From NCBI RefSeq assembly GCF_022348165.1, contig NZ_JAKRFI010000001.1, positions 124,001 to 188,000 of the forward strand: 64,000 nucleotides of DNA, in the 5' to 3' direction. Below the pieces are notes generated by a model. That model worked only from the letters and a program-made list of their open reading frames with translations, was not told the DNA's origin and ran no database searches. The DNA is from Halomonas sp. McH1-25. GTDB taxonomy: Bacteria; Pseudomonadota; Gammaproteobacteria; Pseudomonadales; Halomonadaceae. Of this stretch, positions 1 through 8,926 are shown piece after piece; within the stretch, counting starts at the first letter, position 1, and the number at the start of each line of letters is the position of its first letter. A program made the position numbers and the translations under genes.

Positions 1-1
1 C

Positions 2-79
2 CACAAGACGCTGAAAGCCTGGAAGGACGAGCATGGCGCCGAGACGGTCGAATCCTGGCTCGTCCATAGCGAAGGTTGA
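2..79 (+). CDS. mvaT: MvaT-family nucleoid protein, C-terminal end (partial)
   Basis: The frame is open from the window edge and ends in TGA at 77-79, giving 25 residues. They contain HKTLKAWKDEHG and end in VESWLVHSEG. This matches the AT-hook-like C-terminal DNA-binding segment of MvaT/MvaU, where GGNHKTLKEWK is followed by an E-VESW tail. MvaT is the functional H-NS analogue of pseudomonads and relatives: it binds AT-rich DNA and silences horizontally acquired genes. The N-terminal oligomerisation domain lies outside the window. A strong terminator follows at 199-225. Its place just before a surface-polysaccharide locus fits a silencer, but no direct regulation is shown by the sequence. 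Confidence 0.75.
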   Translation, partial: HKTLKAWKDEHGAETVESWLVHSEG

Positions 80-460
80 GAGCGGGTCGTTAGCGTTGAA
101 AGTTGATACACACAATGTAATGAATTGTTACGCAATGTAAGATAGGATGACCTGGATATCAGATTCCAGCATGAATCCGGTATTTCCCTGTTTTTGATGC
201 CCGGCCATTAGGCCGGGCTTTTTTTCTTTCCGCCGGGTATCTTGACGAACCAACGTGGATTGAGTTTCCATTCATCCACTGCATAAATGCACAGCAGCCC
301 CGCGTTGTGTGGATACGACGAGCGTACCCGTATCGCTAACGCTCCTGGGGCAGCCAGTTTTCATACAAAGCCCAGGTTCCCGCAATGGGGCCTTTCACTT
401 GGCCAGTTCTCTCAGGCCATTAATGCCAGTTCGTTGAATAAACCGTGGTCTTCTCGATAC
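80..460. other. Intergenic region between mvaT and the MvaT-like gene
   Basis: No convincing gene is seen here apart from the terminator at 199-225. The downstream frame is open back to an ATG at 287, but the residues it would add (Ser/Pro-rich, no recognisable pattern) do not look like real protein. The stretch around 100-145 is AT-richer than its surroundings. Confidence 0.5.
199..225 (+). terminator. Rho-independent terminator after mvaT
   Basis: Perfect 8-bp stem GCCCGGCC / GGCCGGGC with a four-base loop (ATTA), followed directly by a run of seven T. It lies about 120 bp after the mvaT stop and separates it from the MvaT-like gene downstream. Confidence 0.92.
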
Positions 461-742
461 ATGAAATCTTTCAAACCGCATTCTCGTCAGATGGACGAGA
501 GAGAAAAGTTGCGCAAGTTCCGAGAACTCGATGACGCCTTCGCCCAAGCCCTGAGAGAACTCGACAAAACCAGCCGCAAACCCGAGCCTGAAGAAGCAGC
601 GCCGGCCCAGGACGAGCCCCACGAATCCGATCCCCACGGATTCGAGAATCGCCTGCGCGCGCTGATGGCCGACTACCAGCAGAGCGACACCAGCGTCGAT
701 ACCTTGCTGCGCACCATGCTCAAGCTCGGCAAAATCGCCTGA
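461..742 (+). CDS. Short MvaT-like protein lacking the DNA-binding domain
   Basis: Counting from the ATG at 461, the product is 93 residues. It has a charged helical N-terminus (residues 11-36), a Pro/Glu linker, and a segment at 61-75 (FENRLRALMADYQQS) that closely resembles the FEEKLR-LM--YQKS segment ending the MvaT dimerisation region. It then stops, with no AT-hook-like part. Standalone oligomerisation domains of H-NS-type proteins can poison the full-length silencer, so an MvaT modulator is a reasonable inference. The start is uncertain: the frame extends to ATG 287, and ATG 491 is also possible; none has a clear Shine-Dalgarno. It directly follows mvaT and precedes the polysaccharide genes. 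Confidence 0.55.
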   Translation: MKSFKPHSRQMDEREKLRKFRELDDAFAQALRELDKTSRKPEPEEAAPAQDEPHESDPHGFENRLRALMADYQQSDTSVDTLLRTMLKLGKIA

Positions 743-1445
743 AGGCGAGCGCAGCACTGCGCTAAGCCCGCAATTTATCGATAGTTTTCCCGCTAGCGTT
801 AAGTTTCATGAGCTAGTGCCGATAGGTCCTTTGCATTACAATCCCGTGACAGTGCGGGTTGGCACCGTGCTTTTTTTGTGTATGCCATTTAGAAAAACGT
901 CGCTAAGTCCGACGTTACGTACAGGACCGTGAAATAGCTCCCATGATTCGTTCAGTTGGAGATCGTGTTCGCAGCATCCATGGTTTGGAGCTGGCGCTAC
1001 GACGTTGATTAGCTGCGTAGGTCCGCTTGGGCTATCTCTTAGGTGCGGAACGGACCATTCCCACACACGGTTAACCTGTCGCTTACATGCGACGTGGCGC
1101 ACACAAAATTCATACGCCTGAAACCTAGAGGTGCCTAGGCCGGTTCTCTAGAATAGCCGCTTGGCAGAATAACAGAGCGTAACAAGAGCGTAGCTGGAGC
1201 TGCAGTCTAAGGGACCTCAGATGCAGTGTTGCGAGGAATGAATGTCGCTGCGCTTCTTTCCCTACGCTTGGCAGCATCAGGAATTTGTGCAGTTCAGGGC
1301 TTTGGGAAGCTGCCCGGATCAATCTCTGGGCGGTAGCGTGTCTGATCACTTTGCGTAGCCAAACATCGCTAAGTAAATTCTCGCAAACAACTAACGCTTT
1401 TCTATTAGGCAGGCATACCTATCCATCGCTTGCTAGGATCAAAAC
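743..1445. other. 700-bp non-coding leader upstream of ugd
   Basis: I find no credible gene on either strand; open frames here have no recognisable protein pattern. The region contains a JUMPstart/ops element near its 3' end (1299-1340). A long untranslated leader carrying ops is typical of large surface-polysaccharide operons controlled by RfaH-type antitermination. I could not place a confident promoter. Confidence 0.5.
1299..1340 (+). promoter_or_regulatory. JUMPstart / ops element
   Basis: Positions 1329-1340 read GGCGGTAGCGTG, identical to the ops core that recruits RfaH to paused RNA polymerase. About 20 bases upstream, 1299-1312 (GCTTTGGGAAGCTG) resembles the 5' part of the enterobacterial JUMPstart consensus (GCTCTGG-AGCTG). 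It lies 105 bp before the ugd start codon. This predicts that the polysaccharide operon is transcribed with RfaH/NusG-paralogue antitermination. Confidence 0.75.
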
Positions 1446-2771
1446 ATGAACGTAACGGTATTCGGGACCGGCTATGTTGGCCTGGTCCAAGGGGCCGTAC
1501 TGGCCAACGCAGGCCATCAGGTCGTCTGTATCGATGTGGACAGTCATAAGATCGAACGGCTCAAGGAAGGGCATATTCCCATCTACGAGCCCGGTCTCGA
1601 GTCCTTAGTGAAGGAAAACTACGCCGAGGGCCGTCTAGAATTCACGACCAATGCCGTATCAGCCGTTGCCCATGGCGACATTCAGTTCATTGCCGTTGGT
1701 ACACCGCCCGATGAAGACGGCTCCGCCGATCTGAAATACGTGCTGGCCGTGGCCGAAACCATCGCCAAGCATATGGACCGTCACCAGATCGTTATCGACA
1801 AGTCGACCGTGCCCGTGGGCACTGCCGACAAGGTCAAGGCCAGGATTGCCGAGACGCTAGCCGCCCGCGGAATAGCCGATCTGACGTTCGATGTGGTGTC
1901 CAACCCAGAGTTCCTCAAGGAAGGCTCCGCCGTTGCCGATTGCCAGAAACCTGACCGGATCGTCATCGGCACCGATAGCGAACATACCGAAGAAGTGATG
2001 CGTGAACTTTACGCGCCGTTCAACCGCAACCATGAAAAGATCATCGTCATGGATGTGCGTAGTGCAGAGCTGACCAAGTATGCCGCCAACTGCATGCTGG
2101 CGACCAAGATCAGCTTCATGAACGAGATGGCCAACCTGGCCGAGCGCCTGGGCGCGGATATCGAGATGGTTCGGCAAGGCATCGGCTCCGATCCGCGCAT
2201 TGGCTACCATTTTATCTATCCCGGCGTTGGGTATGGCGGCTCCTGCTTCCCCAAGGACGTGCAGGCCCTGATTCGCACCGCAGACGTTATCGGTTTCGAT
2301 GCCAAAGTGCTCAAGGCCGTAGAAGCGCGTAACCATGAACAGAAAACCACACTGTTCCAGAAGATCCAGCATCATTACGAAGGCGATCTGCAGGGCAAGA
2401 CTTTTGCGTTATGGGGCCTGGCTTTCAAACCTAACACCGACGACATGCGCGAAGCCCCCAGCCGCGTGCTGATGGAAGCGTTATGGCAGGCCGGCGCCAA
2501 GGTTCAAGCCTATGACCCCGAGGCCATGGAAGAGACCCAGCGCATCTACGGCAACCGCGACGATCTATCCCTTTGTGGCACCAAGGAAGCTGCGCTCAAA
2601 AGTGCAGATGCTCTGATCATCGTGACCGAATGGAAGTCGTTCCGAGCGCCGGACTTCGAGCTTATCAAGCAACAGCTAAGCCAGCCGATAATTTTCGACG
2701 GGCGTAACTTGTACGAGCCCAAGAGGATGAGCAAGAAAGGCTTTATCTATTATTCAGTAGGACGTACATGA
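1446..2771 (+). CDS. ugd: UDP-glucose 6-dehydrogenase
   Basis: 441 residues, the usual length. It oxidises UDP-glucose to UDP-glucuronate with two NAD+, supplying acidic sugar donors for surface polysaccharide. An N-terminal Rossmann fold with GTGYVGL is at residues 7-13, and the catalytic cysteine (Cys267) sits in GGSCFPKD. The C-terminal domain includes [13 protein letters not shown], a typical family segment. The ATG at 1446 has AGGA about ten bases upstream. It is the first gene after the ops element and probably heads the operon running to 8917. Cytoplasmic. Family assignment is secure; the exact polymer it feeds is unknown. Confidence 0.96.
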   Translation: MNVTVFGTGYVGLVQGAVLANAGHQVVCIDVDSHKIERLKEGHIPIYEPGLESLVKENYAEGRLEFTTNAVSAVAHGDIQFIAVGTPPDEDGSADLKYVLAVAETIAKHMDRHQIVIDKSTVPVGTADKVKARIAETLAARGIADLTFDVVSNPEFLKEGSAVADCQKPDRIVIGTDSEHTEEVMRELYAPFNRNHEKIIVMDVRSAELTKYAANCMLATKISFMNEMANLAERLGADIEMVRQGIGSDPRIGYHFIYPGVGYGGSCFPKDVQALIRTADVIGFDAKVLKAVEARNHEQKTTLFQKIQHHYEGDLQGKTFALWGLAFKPNTDDMREAPSRVLMEALWQAGAKVQAYDPEAMEETQRIYGNRDDLSLCGTKEAALKSADALIIVTEWKSFRAPDFELIKQQLSQPIIFDGRNLYEPKRMSKKGFIYYSVGRT

Positions 2772-2849
2772 CTGGCTGCTGGTCCGCTCGGCAGAAACTG
2801 CGCTCGTGATTGAAATACCAGCCGCAAAGCTGAAATTGAATAAGTAGGG

Positions 2850-3779
2850 GTGGACTTGGTTACACCGAAAGTGGCGGTGCTACTAGCAGCTTATAATGGA
2901 GTTTCTTGGCTTTCTGAGCAAGTAAGTTCAATTCTTGGGCAAATAGAAGTAGATGTTGAAGTTTTTATAAGTGTAGATAGTTCGCAAGATGGCACCGAGG
3001 CATGGGTCTCCAAAGTTGCTTGCGAAAATAAAAATGTAAAACCCTTGCCCTATGGGTGTGAGTTTGGTGGGGCTGCAGTCAATTTCTATTGGCTGGTTAG
3101 GGAAGTTGACGTCACGGAGTTTGATTATATCGCCTTTTCTGACCAAGACGATATCTGGTTTCCGGATAAGCTGATACGTAGCATTCGGGTTTTGGATGGA
3201 AATAAATACGATGCATACTCAAGCAACGTGATAGCCTTTTGGCCTGACGGAAGAAAAAGTTTGATTAATAAGGCTCAGGCGCAGAGAGAAATGGACTATT
3301 TGTTTGAGGCGGCAGGGCCTGGCTGTACTTATGTATTAAATAAGGGTTTGGCGGTTGGCGTTAAAGAGTTTATATTGGGTAACTGGGCTGTGGTAAAAGA
3401 AATAAAGCTGCATGATTGGTTATTCTATGCATACGCTAGATCACATGGATACCGTTGGTTTATCGATCCTGAGCCTACGATGTTCTATCGGCAGCATAGC
3501 AGTAATCAATTAGGTGCAAATATAGGTTTTTACGCTGCCTTTAGGCGTATCCATGCCATAGCTAGTGGTGAATGGATGTTGCAAGCAAAAACCATAGCAG
3601 CTCTTGTTAGTCGCGAAGAGAAAAGTTTGGTTTCTTTGTTTGGCAGTTTCGAAAGAATTAAGATGCTTAAGCTGGCGATTGCCCCTTTTCGTTATAGACG
3701 ACGCTTTAGGGATCAATTTTTTTTAAGTTTGGCTTTTGTTTTTTTAGTTTTCTATAAGCCCAGGAAGCTAAGATTCTAA
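2850..3779 (+). CDS. Glycosyltransferase family 2
   Basis: 309 residues. It starts like GT-A inverting enzymes: KVAVLLAAYNGVSWL at the N-terminus, then ISVDSSQDGTE, and the metal-binding/donor region around FSDQDDIWFPDK, typical of rhamnosyl- and related family 2 transferases. It probably adds one sugar to a lipid-linked repeat unit at the cytoplasmic face. The listed start is GTG 2850, but TTG 2856 is better spaced from AGGGG at 2846-2850. Base composition is clearly AT-richer than in ugd, with ATA/AGA-type codons, suggesting separate acquisition together with the next gene. Sugar specificity cannot be read from sequence. Confidence 0.88.
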   Translation: MDLVTPKVAVLLAAYNGVSWLSEQVSSILGQIEVDVEVFISVDSSQDGTEAWVSKVACENKNVKPLPYGCEFGGAAVNFYWLVREVDVTEFDYIAFSDQDDIWFPDKLIRSIRVLDGNKYDAYSSNVIAFWPDGRKSLINKAQAQREMDYLFEAAGPGCTYVLNKGLAVGVKEFILGNWAVVKEIKLHDWLFYAYARSHGYRWFIDPEPTMFYRQHSSNQLGANIGFYAAFRRIHAIASGEWMLQAKTIAALVSREEKSLVSLFGSFERIKMLKLAIAPFRYRRRFRDQFFLSLAFVFLVFYKPRKLRF

Positions 3780-3807
3780 AACATATTAATATAAACGAAC
3801 TAATACT

Positions 3808-5073
3808 ATGTTTGAGAGACGGCACTCGCGCTGGTATGAAAGGTTGCTTCTTGGCCTGCCTCTGCATTTCGCGATAGGCTTGCCTTTAGTGATCTTGCTT
3901 CCATCCTTGGAGCGATGGGGCTGGGAGTTTTGGCTGTATTTGCCTGATTTGCGCACCAATACTCTTATTGCTGTCGCAATTTCTTTTTCTTTAATAGCTT
4001 TTACCTTGAAACGAATTGCTACGCTGCCTGGGTCTCAAATTGTAGCGTATATAATACCCACCGTTACTTTCTTTTTTCTATTTTCGATAGCTGTGCTTTT
4101 CTTTTTACGTGAAAGCTATACTAGGCAGGTCTTGTTTACAAGTTATATTTTAAGCTTGTTATGGTTTTTCTGTGGTTATTTTATTGGGCGTCGTTATCGA
4201 CGGTTAAAGCTTGCTGTGGTTCCTTACGGTGAAGCCTGTCTGTTGCCAGAAAATGCTCATATTGATTGGCGCTACTTATCTGGCCCAAGTTTGGCAGGAG
4301 TTCGTGTTGATGGTGTCGTTGCTGATCTTCGCGCTGAAGAGCTAAACTCCGAATGGGAGAAATTTATAGCTGCCTGCACACTTTCACATATACCTGTATA
4401 CCACACTAGACAAATACATGAATCAATGTTTGGTCGTGTAAAAATAAACAGGCTTAATGAAAATGATTTTGGAAGTCTTCTCCCTTCTTCTTTGTATAGC
4501 GGGTTTAAGTTTGTAATTGATTTTTGTGCGGCGATTTTATTGCTTCCGCTATTGCTGCCAATAATGCTGATTATTGCTATTGCTATAAAAATAGACAGCA
4601 GGGGGCCTGTTATTTTTAAGCAGCCGCGGATTGGATATAGAGCCAAAGAGTTCAATATGTATAAGTTTCGCAGCATGTACCACATGCTGAGTGGCGAAAA
4701 GTTTACGGTTTCATCAACCGATCCAAGGATAACTCGCGTAGGGTGCTTTATAAGAAAGTACAGGCTAGATGAGCTGCCGCAGATATTTAATATTATAAAA
4801 GGGGAGATGAGTTTTATAGGCCCCAGGCCGGAATCCAAAGAGCTTTCGGATTGGTATGAAGAAGTAGTGCCTTTTTTTAGCTATCGGCATGTTGTCCGCC
4901 CTGGAATTACTGGCTGGGCGCAGGTTGAGCAAGGCTATGCCGCTGAAGTTGAAGGAATGACTGTAAAGTTGCAATATGACTTTTACTATATAAAAAAGTT
5001 TTCTTTCTGGATTGATGTGCTGATTGTTTTTAAAACATTCAAAACCTTGGTTACAGGGTTTGGTGCTAGGTAA
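3808..5073 (+). CDS. Polyprenyl-phosphate sugar-1-phosphate transferase (WbaP/ExoY family)
   Basis: 421 residues. The N-terminal half has several membrane segments (about residues 15-120). The C-terminal half is the bacterial sugar-transferase domain: a membrane hairpin, then GPVIFKQPRIG, FNMYKFRSM, RKYRLDELPQ, MSFIGPRPE and RPGITGWAQV. This family starts repeat-unit synthesis by moving a sugar-1-phosphate from a UDP-sugar to undecaprenyl phosphate. The middle region (about 150-205) resembles the CoA-binding-like part of larger family members. It is AT-rich like the preceding gene. It is the priming enzyme of the locus; whether it uses glucose or galactose is not determinable here. Confidence 0.92.
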   Translation: MFERRHSRWYERLLLGLPLHFAIGLPLVILLPSLERWGWEFWLYLPDLRTNTLIAVAISFSLIAFTLKRIATLPGSQIVAYIIPTVTFFFLFSIAVLFFLRESYTRQVLFTSYILSLLWFFCGYFIGRRYRRLKLAVVPYGEACLLPENAHIDWRYLSGPSLAGVRVDGVVADLRAEELNSEWEKFIAACTLSHIPVYHTRQIHESMFGRVKINRLNENDFGSLLPSSLYSGFKFVIDFCAAILLLPLLLPIMLIIAIAIKIDSRGPVIFKQPRIGYRAKEFNMYKFRSMYHMLSGEKFTVSSTDPRITRVGCFIRKYRLDELPQIFNIIKGEMSFIGPRPESKELSDWYEEVVPFFSYRHVVRPGITGWAQVEQGYAAEVEGMTVKLQYDFYYIKKFSFWIDVLIVFKTFKTLVTGFGAR

Positions 5074-5116
5074 GTTGTTTTGCTAACTTTGTTTAAGCGT
5101 TCAAGGAAGTAGCATA

Positions 5117-6499
5117 TTGGCTTGTGCAGGTACACGTCTCGACTCGCTGTTTTTTCAAAAATCAAAACTAGGGGTGAGTTATCCACGGGCCATAGAATGG
5201 GTCGGCGTCTTCTTTCTAGCTCTGTACGCGCTATGCCTAGTAGCCTGGCCGTCTCTTGGCAGTCCATCAGAAACGGTAATGGCGATATCAGGTTTGCTGG
5301 CTTTGTTGGTCTGGGGAAGAACCCTGCGCAACAGTGCTGCTTTATGGTTGCTGCTAGCTGTTATCCTAGTGCAGTTTGTTTCCTGGGGGCTAGGTTATTT
5401 ACACCACCCACAGTGGGTCGCAGACAATCCGCAGATCGACCGCCTTGCCAAGCTGTACATTTTTATCGGTGTTGCTTGGTGGCTGGGAGGTAGCACGAGG
5501 CGGACACTTGCCATTTGGTCGCTTGCGCTTATTGGTTATTTCGCAGCCTTATTCATTCGAGGTGATGGAATGGCGGAATTCTTAAGAGGTGTGGGCGGCG
5601 ACAGGGTAGATTTCGATATTCGCAATGCTCAGCACACCGCCATGTATTTCGGTACGGGGCTGCTGGGGCTGCTAGCCTTTGCTCGGCGTAGTCTGGCTCT
5701 GGGCAGTTTGGCTATAGTTCGGCGCTTTGCCTGGGCATTGGCGACGATCATCTGTCTTACCGGTGTGATCATTACGCAAACTCGGGGTGTGTGGCTGGCG
5801 CTGATTGTGGCAATGCCTCTCATGGCCACCTTGTTCTCTTGGTGGTACTTGCGATTCCATCCTCTGAAGCATGCCCGCTCGGTACTCATTGGCAGTTTCT
5901 TGGCAGTAATGACAGTTGGCATTCCTGCAGCGAACTTTGGATATGAGGCCATCGCTGACCGACTGGAGCAGGAGAGGCCTACCATTGAAAGCATACTTGC
6001 CGGTGACTTTTCCGAGATTCCCTATAATAGTGCAGGAATCCGTTTCCATACATGGCGCGCCGCTACGGAGTGGATCGCCGAGCGTCCCCTCGTCGGTTGG
6101 GGTGGAGCTGGCCGAAGCCTGGCTATAGACGAAACGGAATGGATGCCGCAATGGGTCAAGGATCAATATGGCCATCTACATAATTACTTCCTTGAACTTT
6201 TTGTCGCGTATGGGCTGTTAGGAGTTGGCGTATTTGTCGCTTTGGCGTTCTGGGTAGGGCGCGGTACATGGCTGGCTTGGCGTGGTGGCGTCATGCCGAA
6301 TGACATGGCGTTGTTCGGCGTCTCGTTCTTTATCTATTGGGTCATCGTCAATCAGTTCGAGTCGTACAATTCATTTTGGACGGGCGTGTTCGTACACAAT
6401 CTTGTCGTGGGCGGGCTGGTCACCCATTACTGGCGTTGGCAATTGATCCGTAAGCGAGATGACGATAGCCAACTGCAACCTACCAGTCAGCCAGAGTAA
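5117..6499 (+). CDS. O-antigen ligase / polymerase (Wzy_C family)
   Basis: 460 residues, with about 10-12 hydrophobic segments and one large periplasmic loop. The loop region contains RFHTWRAATEWIAERPLVGWGGAG and later HLHNYFLELFVAYGLLG, the H-N--LE pattern of Wzy_C-domain proteins such as WaaL ligases and PglL glycosyltransferases. Inner membrane; it either polymerises repeat units or ligates glycan to lipid A-core. The start is TTG 5117, supported by AAGGAAG seven bases upstream. Composition returns to GC-rich within this gene. It is followed closely by a glycosyltransferase. Ligase versus polymerase cannot be separated from sequence alone. Confidence 0.87.
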   Translation: MACAGTRLDSLFFQKSKLGVSYPRAIEWVGVFFLALYALCLVAWPSLGSPSETVMAISGLLALLVWGRTLRNSAALWLLLAVILVQFVSWGLGYLHHPQWVADNPQIDRLAKLYIFIGVAWWLGGSTRRTLAIWSLALIGYFAALFIRGDGMAEFLRGVGGDRVDFDIRNAQHTAMYFGTGLLGLLAFARRSLALGSLAIVRRFAWALATIICLTGVIITQTRGVWLALIVAMPLMATLFSWWYLRFHPLKHARSVLIGSFLAVMTVGIPAANFGYEAIADRLEQERPTIESILAGDFSEIPYNSAGIRFHTWRAATEWIAERPLVGWGGAGRSLAIDETEWMPQWVKDQYGHLHNYFLELFVAYGLLGVGVFVALAFWVGRGTWLAWRGGVMPNDMALFGVSFFIYWVIVNQFESYNSFWTGVFVHNLVVGGLVTHYWRWQLIRKRDDDSQLQPTSQPE

Positions 6500-6508
6500 G
6501 GACCTTTT

Positions 6509-7645
6509 TTGCGAACCTTGGTGATCGTACGCAGCCTGAAGATGGGCGGCATGGAGCGGGTAGCCTGTAACCTGGCCGATGCCTTTGCCGAATCCGGTCA
6601 TGAAAGCCATCTGATGGTTTATCGCAAGCGAGAGCAGGGGCTCGCGCCGGAACACCCTAACGTCAGGCTGCATGTGTTTCCACTGCGTTGGTGGCTGCGT
6701 GCCACCATCGTTGGCTTTTTTCTGGAACTGCTGGCTCGCTTGGTCATGAATCCCTTGATCCCCCGGTCATATTTCGTATGGACCGGGTGGCTAGGCGGTC
6801 AGTTATTGCGCCTTTGGCTGTGGCGATTCGAGAAGCGACATGGGCGGCTTGATCGAATCGTGTTTCGTGGTGTTGGTACCTTCGAGCTGGTGTGGAGTTA
6901 TCGCGATGCACGGGCCCGCTTCGTGTTGGAGAACAATCTGCCAGTCAAGAAGGATGCTTGGCGTTATCGGTTGTTTGCCAAGTGCCTGTATCCCGGTAAG
7001 CATCTAGTGACTGTTTCGCAAGGCGTGGCCGAGACAGTACGTCAGGCGCAGGCAAAGTGGTCGTTTCGCCCGGCGTCGTTACAGGTCATCGTCAACCCTT
7101 GTCCGGTGGGGCGAATTCGCGAGCTGATGCGCGAGGAAACGTCCGATCTGCCAGACAAGCCCTATATCGTCAATGTGGCGCGCCTGGTGCCGCAGAAAGA
7201 CCATGAATTGCTGTTGCGTGCCTACGCCCAGGCGCGGCCCGAGCTGCCCCTGGTCATCGTCGGCGATGGCCCTTTGCGCGAGTCGCTGGAATCGCTGGCC
7301 GTCAGCTTGAATATCGCTGACCGAGTGCGTTTCGTCGGCCATCGCAACAATCCTTACCCGTGGATGCACCATGCCCGGCTGTTCGTGCTGAGTTCCCGCG
7401 TGGAAGGAATGGGCATCGTGCTCACAGAGGCCTTGGCGTGTGGCACTCCGGTGATTTCCGTCGACTGCCCCGGCGGAATACGCGAAGTCCTGAAAGGCGA
7501 ACTGGAGGAGGCCATTGCGCCGCATAGTGCAGAGGGCTTAGCCGAGAAAATGAAGGTGGCATTGACCGGGCCCAAGCCGGCCGTAAACGATGCTTGGCTA
7601 CACGATTTCCTGCCCAGCAGAGTCGCAAAGCGTTTTGTTGAGTGA
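6509..7645 (+). CDS. Glycosyltransferase family 4
   Basis: 378 residues. The N-terminal acceptor domain begins LVIVRSLKMGGMERVACNLA, where the G-G-ERV loop is typical of GT-B retaining enzymes. The C-terminal donor domain has YIVNVARLVPQKDHELLLRA, IVGDGPLRESLE, VRFVGHRNNPYPWM and SSRVEGMGIVLTEALACGTPVI (the E-x7-E nucleotide-sugar motif). Cytoplasmic. Start TTG 6509, nine bases after the preceding stop, with TAAGGA upstream. Likely extends the lipid-linked oligosaccharide or LPS core. The sugar is unknown. Confidence 0.88.
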   Translation: MRTLVIVRSLKMGGMERVACNLADAFAESGHESHLMVYRKREQGLAPEHPNVRLHVFPLRWWLRATIVGFFLELLARLVMNPLIPRSYFVWTGWLGGQLLRLWLWRFEKRHGRLDRIVFRGVGTFELVWSYRDARARFVLENNLPVKKDAWRYRLFAKCLYPGKHLVTVSQGVAETVRQAQAKWSFRPASLQVIVNPCPVGRIRELMREETSDLPDKPYIVNVARLVPQKDHELLLRAYAQARPELPLVIVGDGPLRESLESLAVSLNIADRVRFVGHRNNPYPWMHHARLFVLSSRVEGMGIVLTEALACGTPVISVDCPGGIREVLKGELEEAIAPHSAEGLAEKMKVALTGPKPAVNDAWLHDFLPSRVAKRFVE

Positions 7646-7690
7646 AATGGGCCGTGCAGAAGACGTTTTTTGAATAGCTCAGGGAATGGT

Positions 7691-8917
7691 ATGGCTACTA
7701 TCGCTGACGGAAATAGTAAACCTCTGAACCCGCGCATTGGGCATCTGGTGAGCCTGAAAAATCTTGGTGGGATCGAGCGCTACTTCACGCGGTACTTTTC
7801 CCGTTTCGCTGCCGAATATGACCAGCACATATTGAAGCAGACCGATGGTATCCATCCATTACTTGAGCCTTACTACAAACAGCATGCGGCGGGGCGTATC
7901 CACAGCATAAAAGGGCCTGGGTTCGTCAAGATTCCCCGCGCCTTTCACAATATTCGCTCCCGCTATCAGCGTTCGCTACTCGAACGGCTGGGCATAGAAG
8001 CGATTCTTGTCTGGGGTAAGATCGTCAATCACCCGCTAAGATTTCCAGACAACACACCAGTCGTACATTTCGAGCGGGGCAGTGCCTGGCTTGTGGATGA
8101 TCAGCCGGCCTTGCATACCTATCTGAAGCGCCTCGACGGGGCGCTATGCAATTCCCACGCGGCGCTACGCATGTTGCAATTGAAATGGGGGCTGAGCTCC
8201 GAGCTACCCTCGCGCGTGCTTTACAATACCATTGAGTTACCGTCCAACCATGCGCTTCACCCCGAGGGGCGTTTTCGCTTGGGCTTTGCAGGCCGTCTGG
8301 TGCCATTGAAGGCGCCCATGGTCGCGCTGGAAGCGTTTGCTGGGTTGAAAACACAGTACCCCCAGGCGGAGTTCTGGATAGCGGGGGAAGGGCCACTGGA
8401 GGGAACACTGCGCAAGCAAGCCAAGCAGTGGGGGCTCGAAGGCAGCGTACGCTTCTGTGGGCTGGTCGATGATATGGCGTCGTTCTATTCGTCATTGGAT
8501 GCCTTCATTTGCCCCTCCTGGCGTGAGCCGTTCGGCAATGTGGCTCAAGAGGCCTTGGCTTACGGCGTGCCTACCTTGGTCGGCGCTGTCGATGGATTGG
8601 CGGAACAGGTGCAGGATGGCGTCAACGGCGCTGTGCTGTCGCCCAGGCGGAATCGTCACGAACTGGGCAAATATGGCCAGGCCTGTCTGCAGGGGCCGGA
8701 TGAAGTCTATTCCCCGGAACGGGATGCCATCGTCCAGGCGGGTATTATCGAGCCGGAAGAGACGGCGCGTGTACTGGGAGAATGGGCCGGCAATCCTGCC
8801 CGTCGTCGCGAGATGGGCGCCAGGGCGCGAGCGAGAATCCGCGACGAATTCAATATCGATCAGTACGGCCAGCAACTGGTCGGTTTCATGAGCGAGGTCA
8901 TCGCAAGAGGGCGGTGA
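7691..8917 (+). CDS. Glycosyltransferase family 4
   Basis: 408 residues from ATG 7691, which has AGGGA 5-6 bases upstream; the frame is open a little earlier to TTG 7670. The N-terminal domain has GHLVSLKNLGGIERYFTRYF; the donor domain has RLGFAGRLVPLKAPMVALEA, WIAGEGPLEGTLR, VRFCGLVDDMASFYS and CPSWREPFGNVAQEALAYGVP, the E-x7-E motif of GT4 retaining enzymes. Last gene of the forward run that starts at ugd; it ends ten bases before a gene on the opposite strand. Presumed cytoplasmic, adding a hexose or similar to the glycan. Confidence 0.87.
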   Translation: MATIADGNSKPLNPRIGHLVSLKNLGGIERYFTRYFSRFAAEYDQHILKQTDGIHPLLEPYYKQHAAGRIHSIKGPGFVKIPRAFHNIRSRYQRSLLERLGIEAILVWGKIVNHPLRFPDNTPVVHFERGSAWLVDDQPALHTYLKRLDGALCNSHAALRMLQLKWGLSSELPSRVLYNTIELPSNHALHPEGRFRLGFAGRLVPLKAPMVALEAFAGLKTQYPQAEFWIAGEGPLEGTLRKQAKQWGLEGSVRFCGLVDDMASFYSSLDAFICPSWREPFGNVAQEALAYGVPTLVGAVDGLAEQVQDGVNGAVLSPRRNRHELGKYGQACLQGPDEVYSPERDAIVQAGIIEPEETARVLGEWAGNPARRREMGARARARIRDEFNIDQYGQQLVGFMSEVIARGR

Positions 8918-8926
8918 CCTTCAGTC

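Noticed and set aside
287-460. N-terminal extension of the MvaT-like protein from ATG 287
   Set aside because: The residues look random, and no ribosome site precedes 287; a start at 461 or 491 is more likely, though not proven.
856-877. GGCACCGTGC followed by seven T, looking like a terminator in the ugd leader
   Set aside because: The only self-complementarity is GCAC-C-GTGC, which leaves a one-base loop; no workable stem exists.
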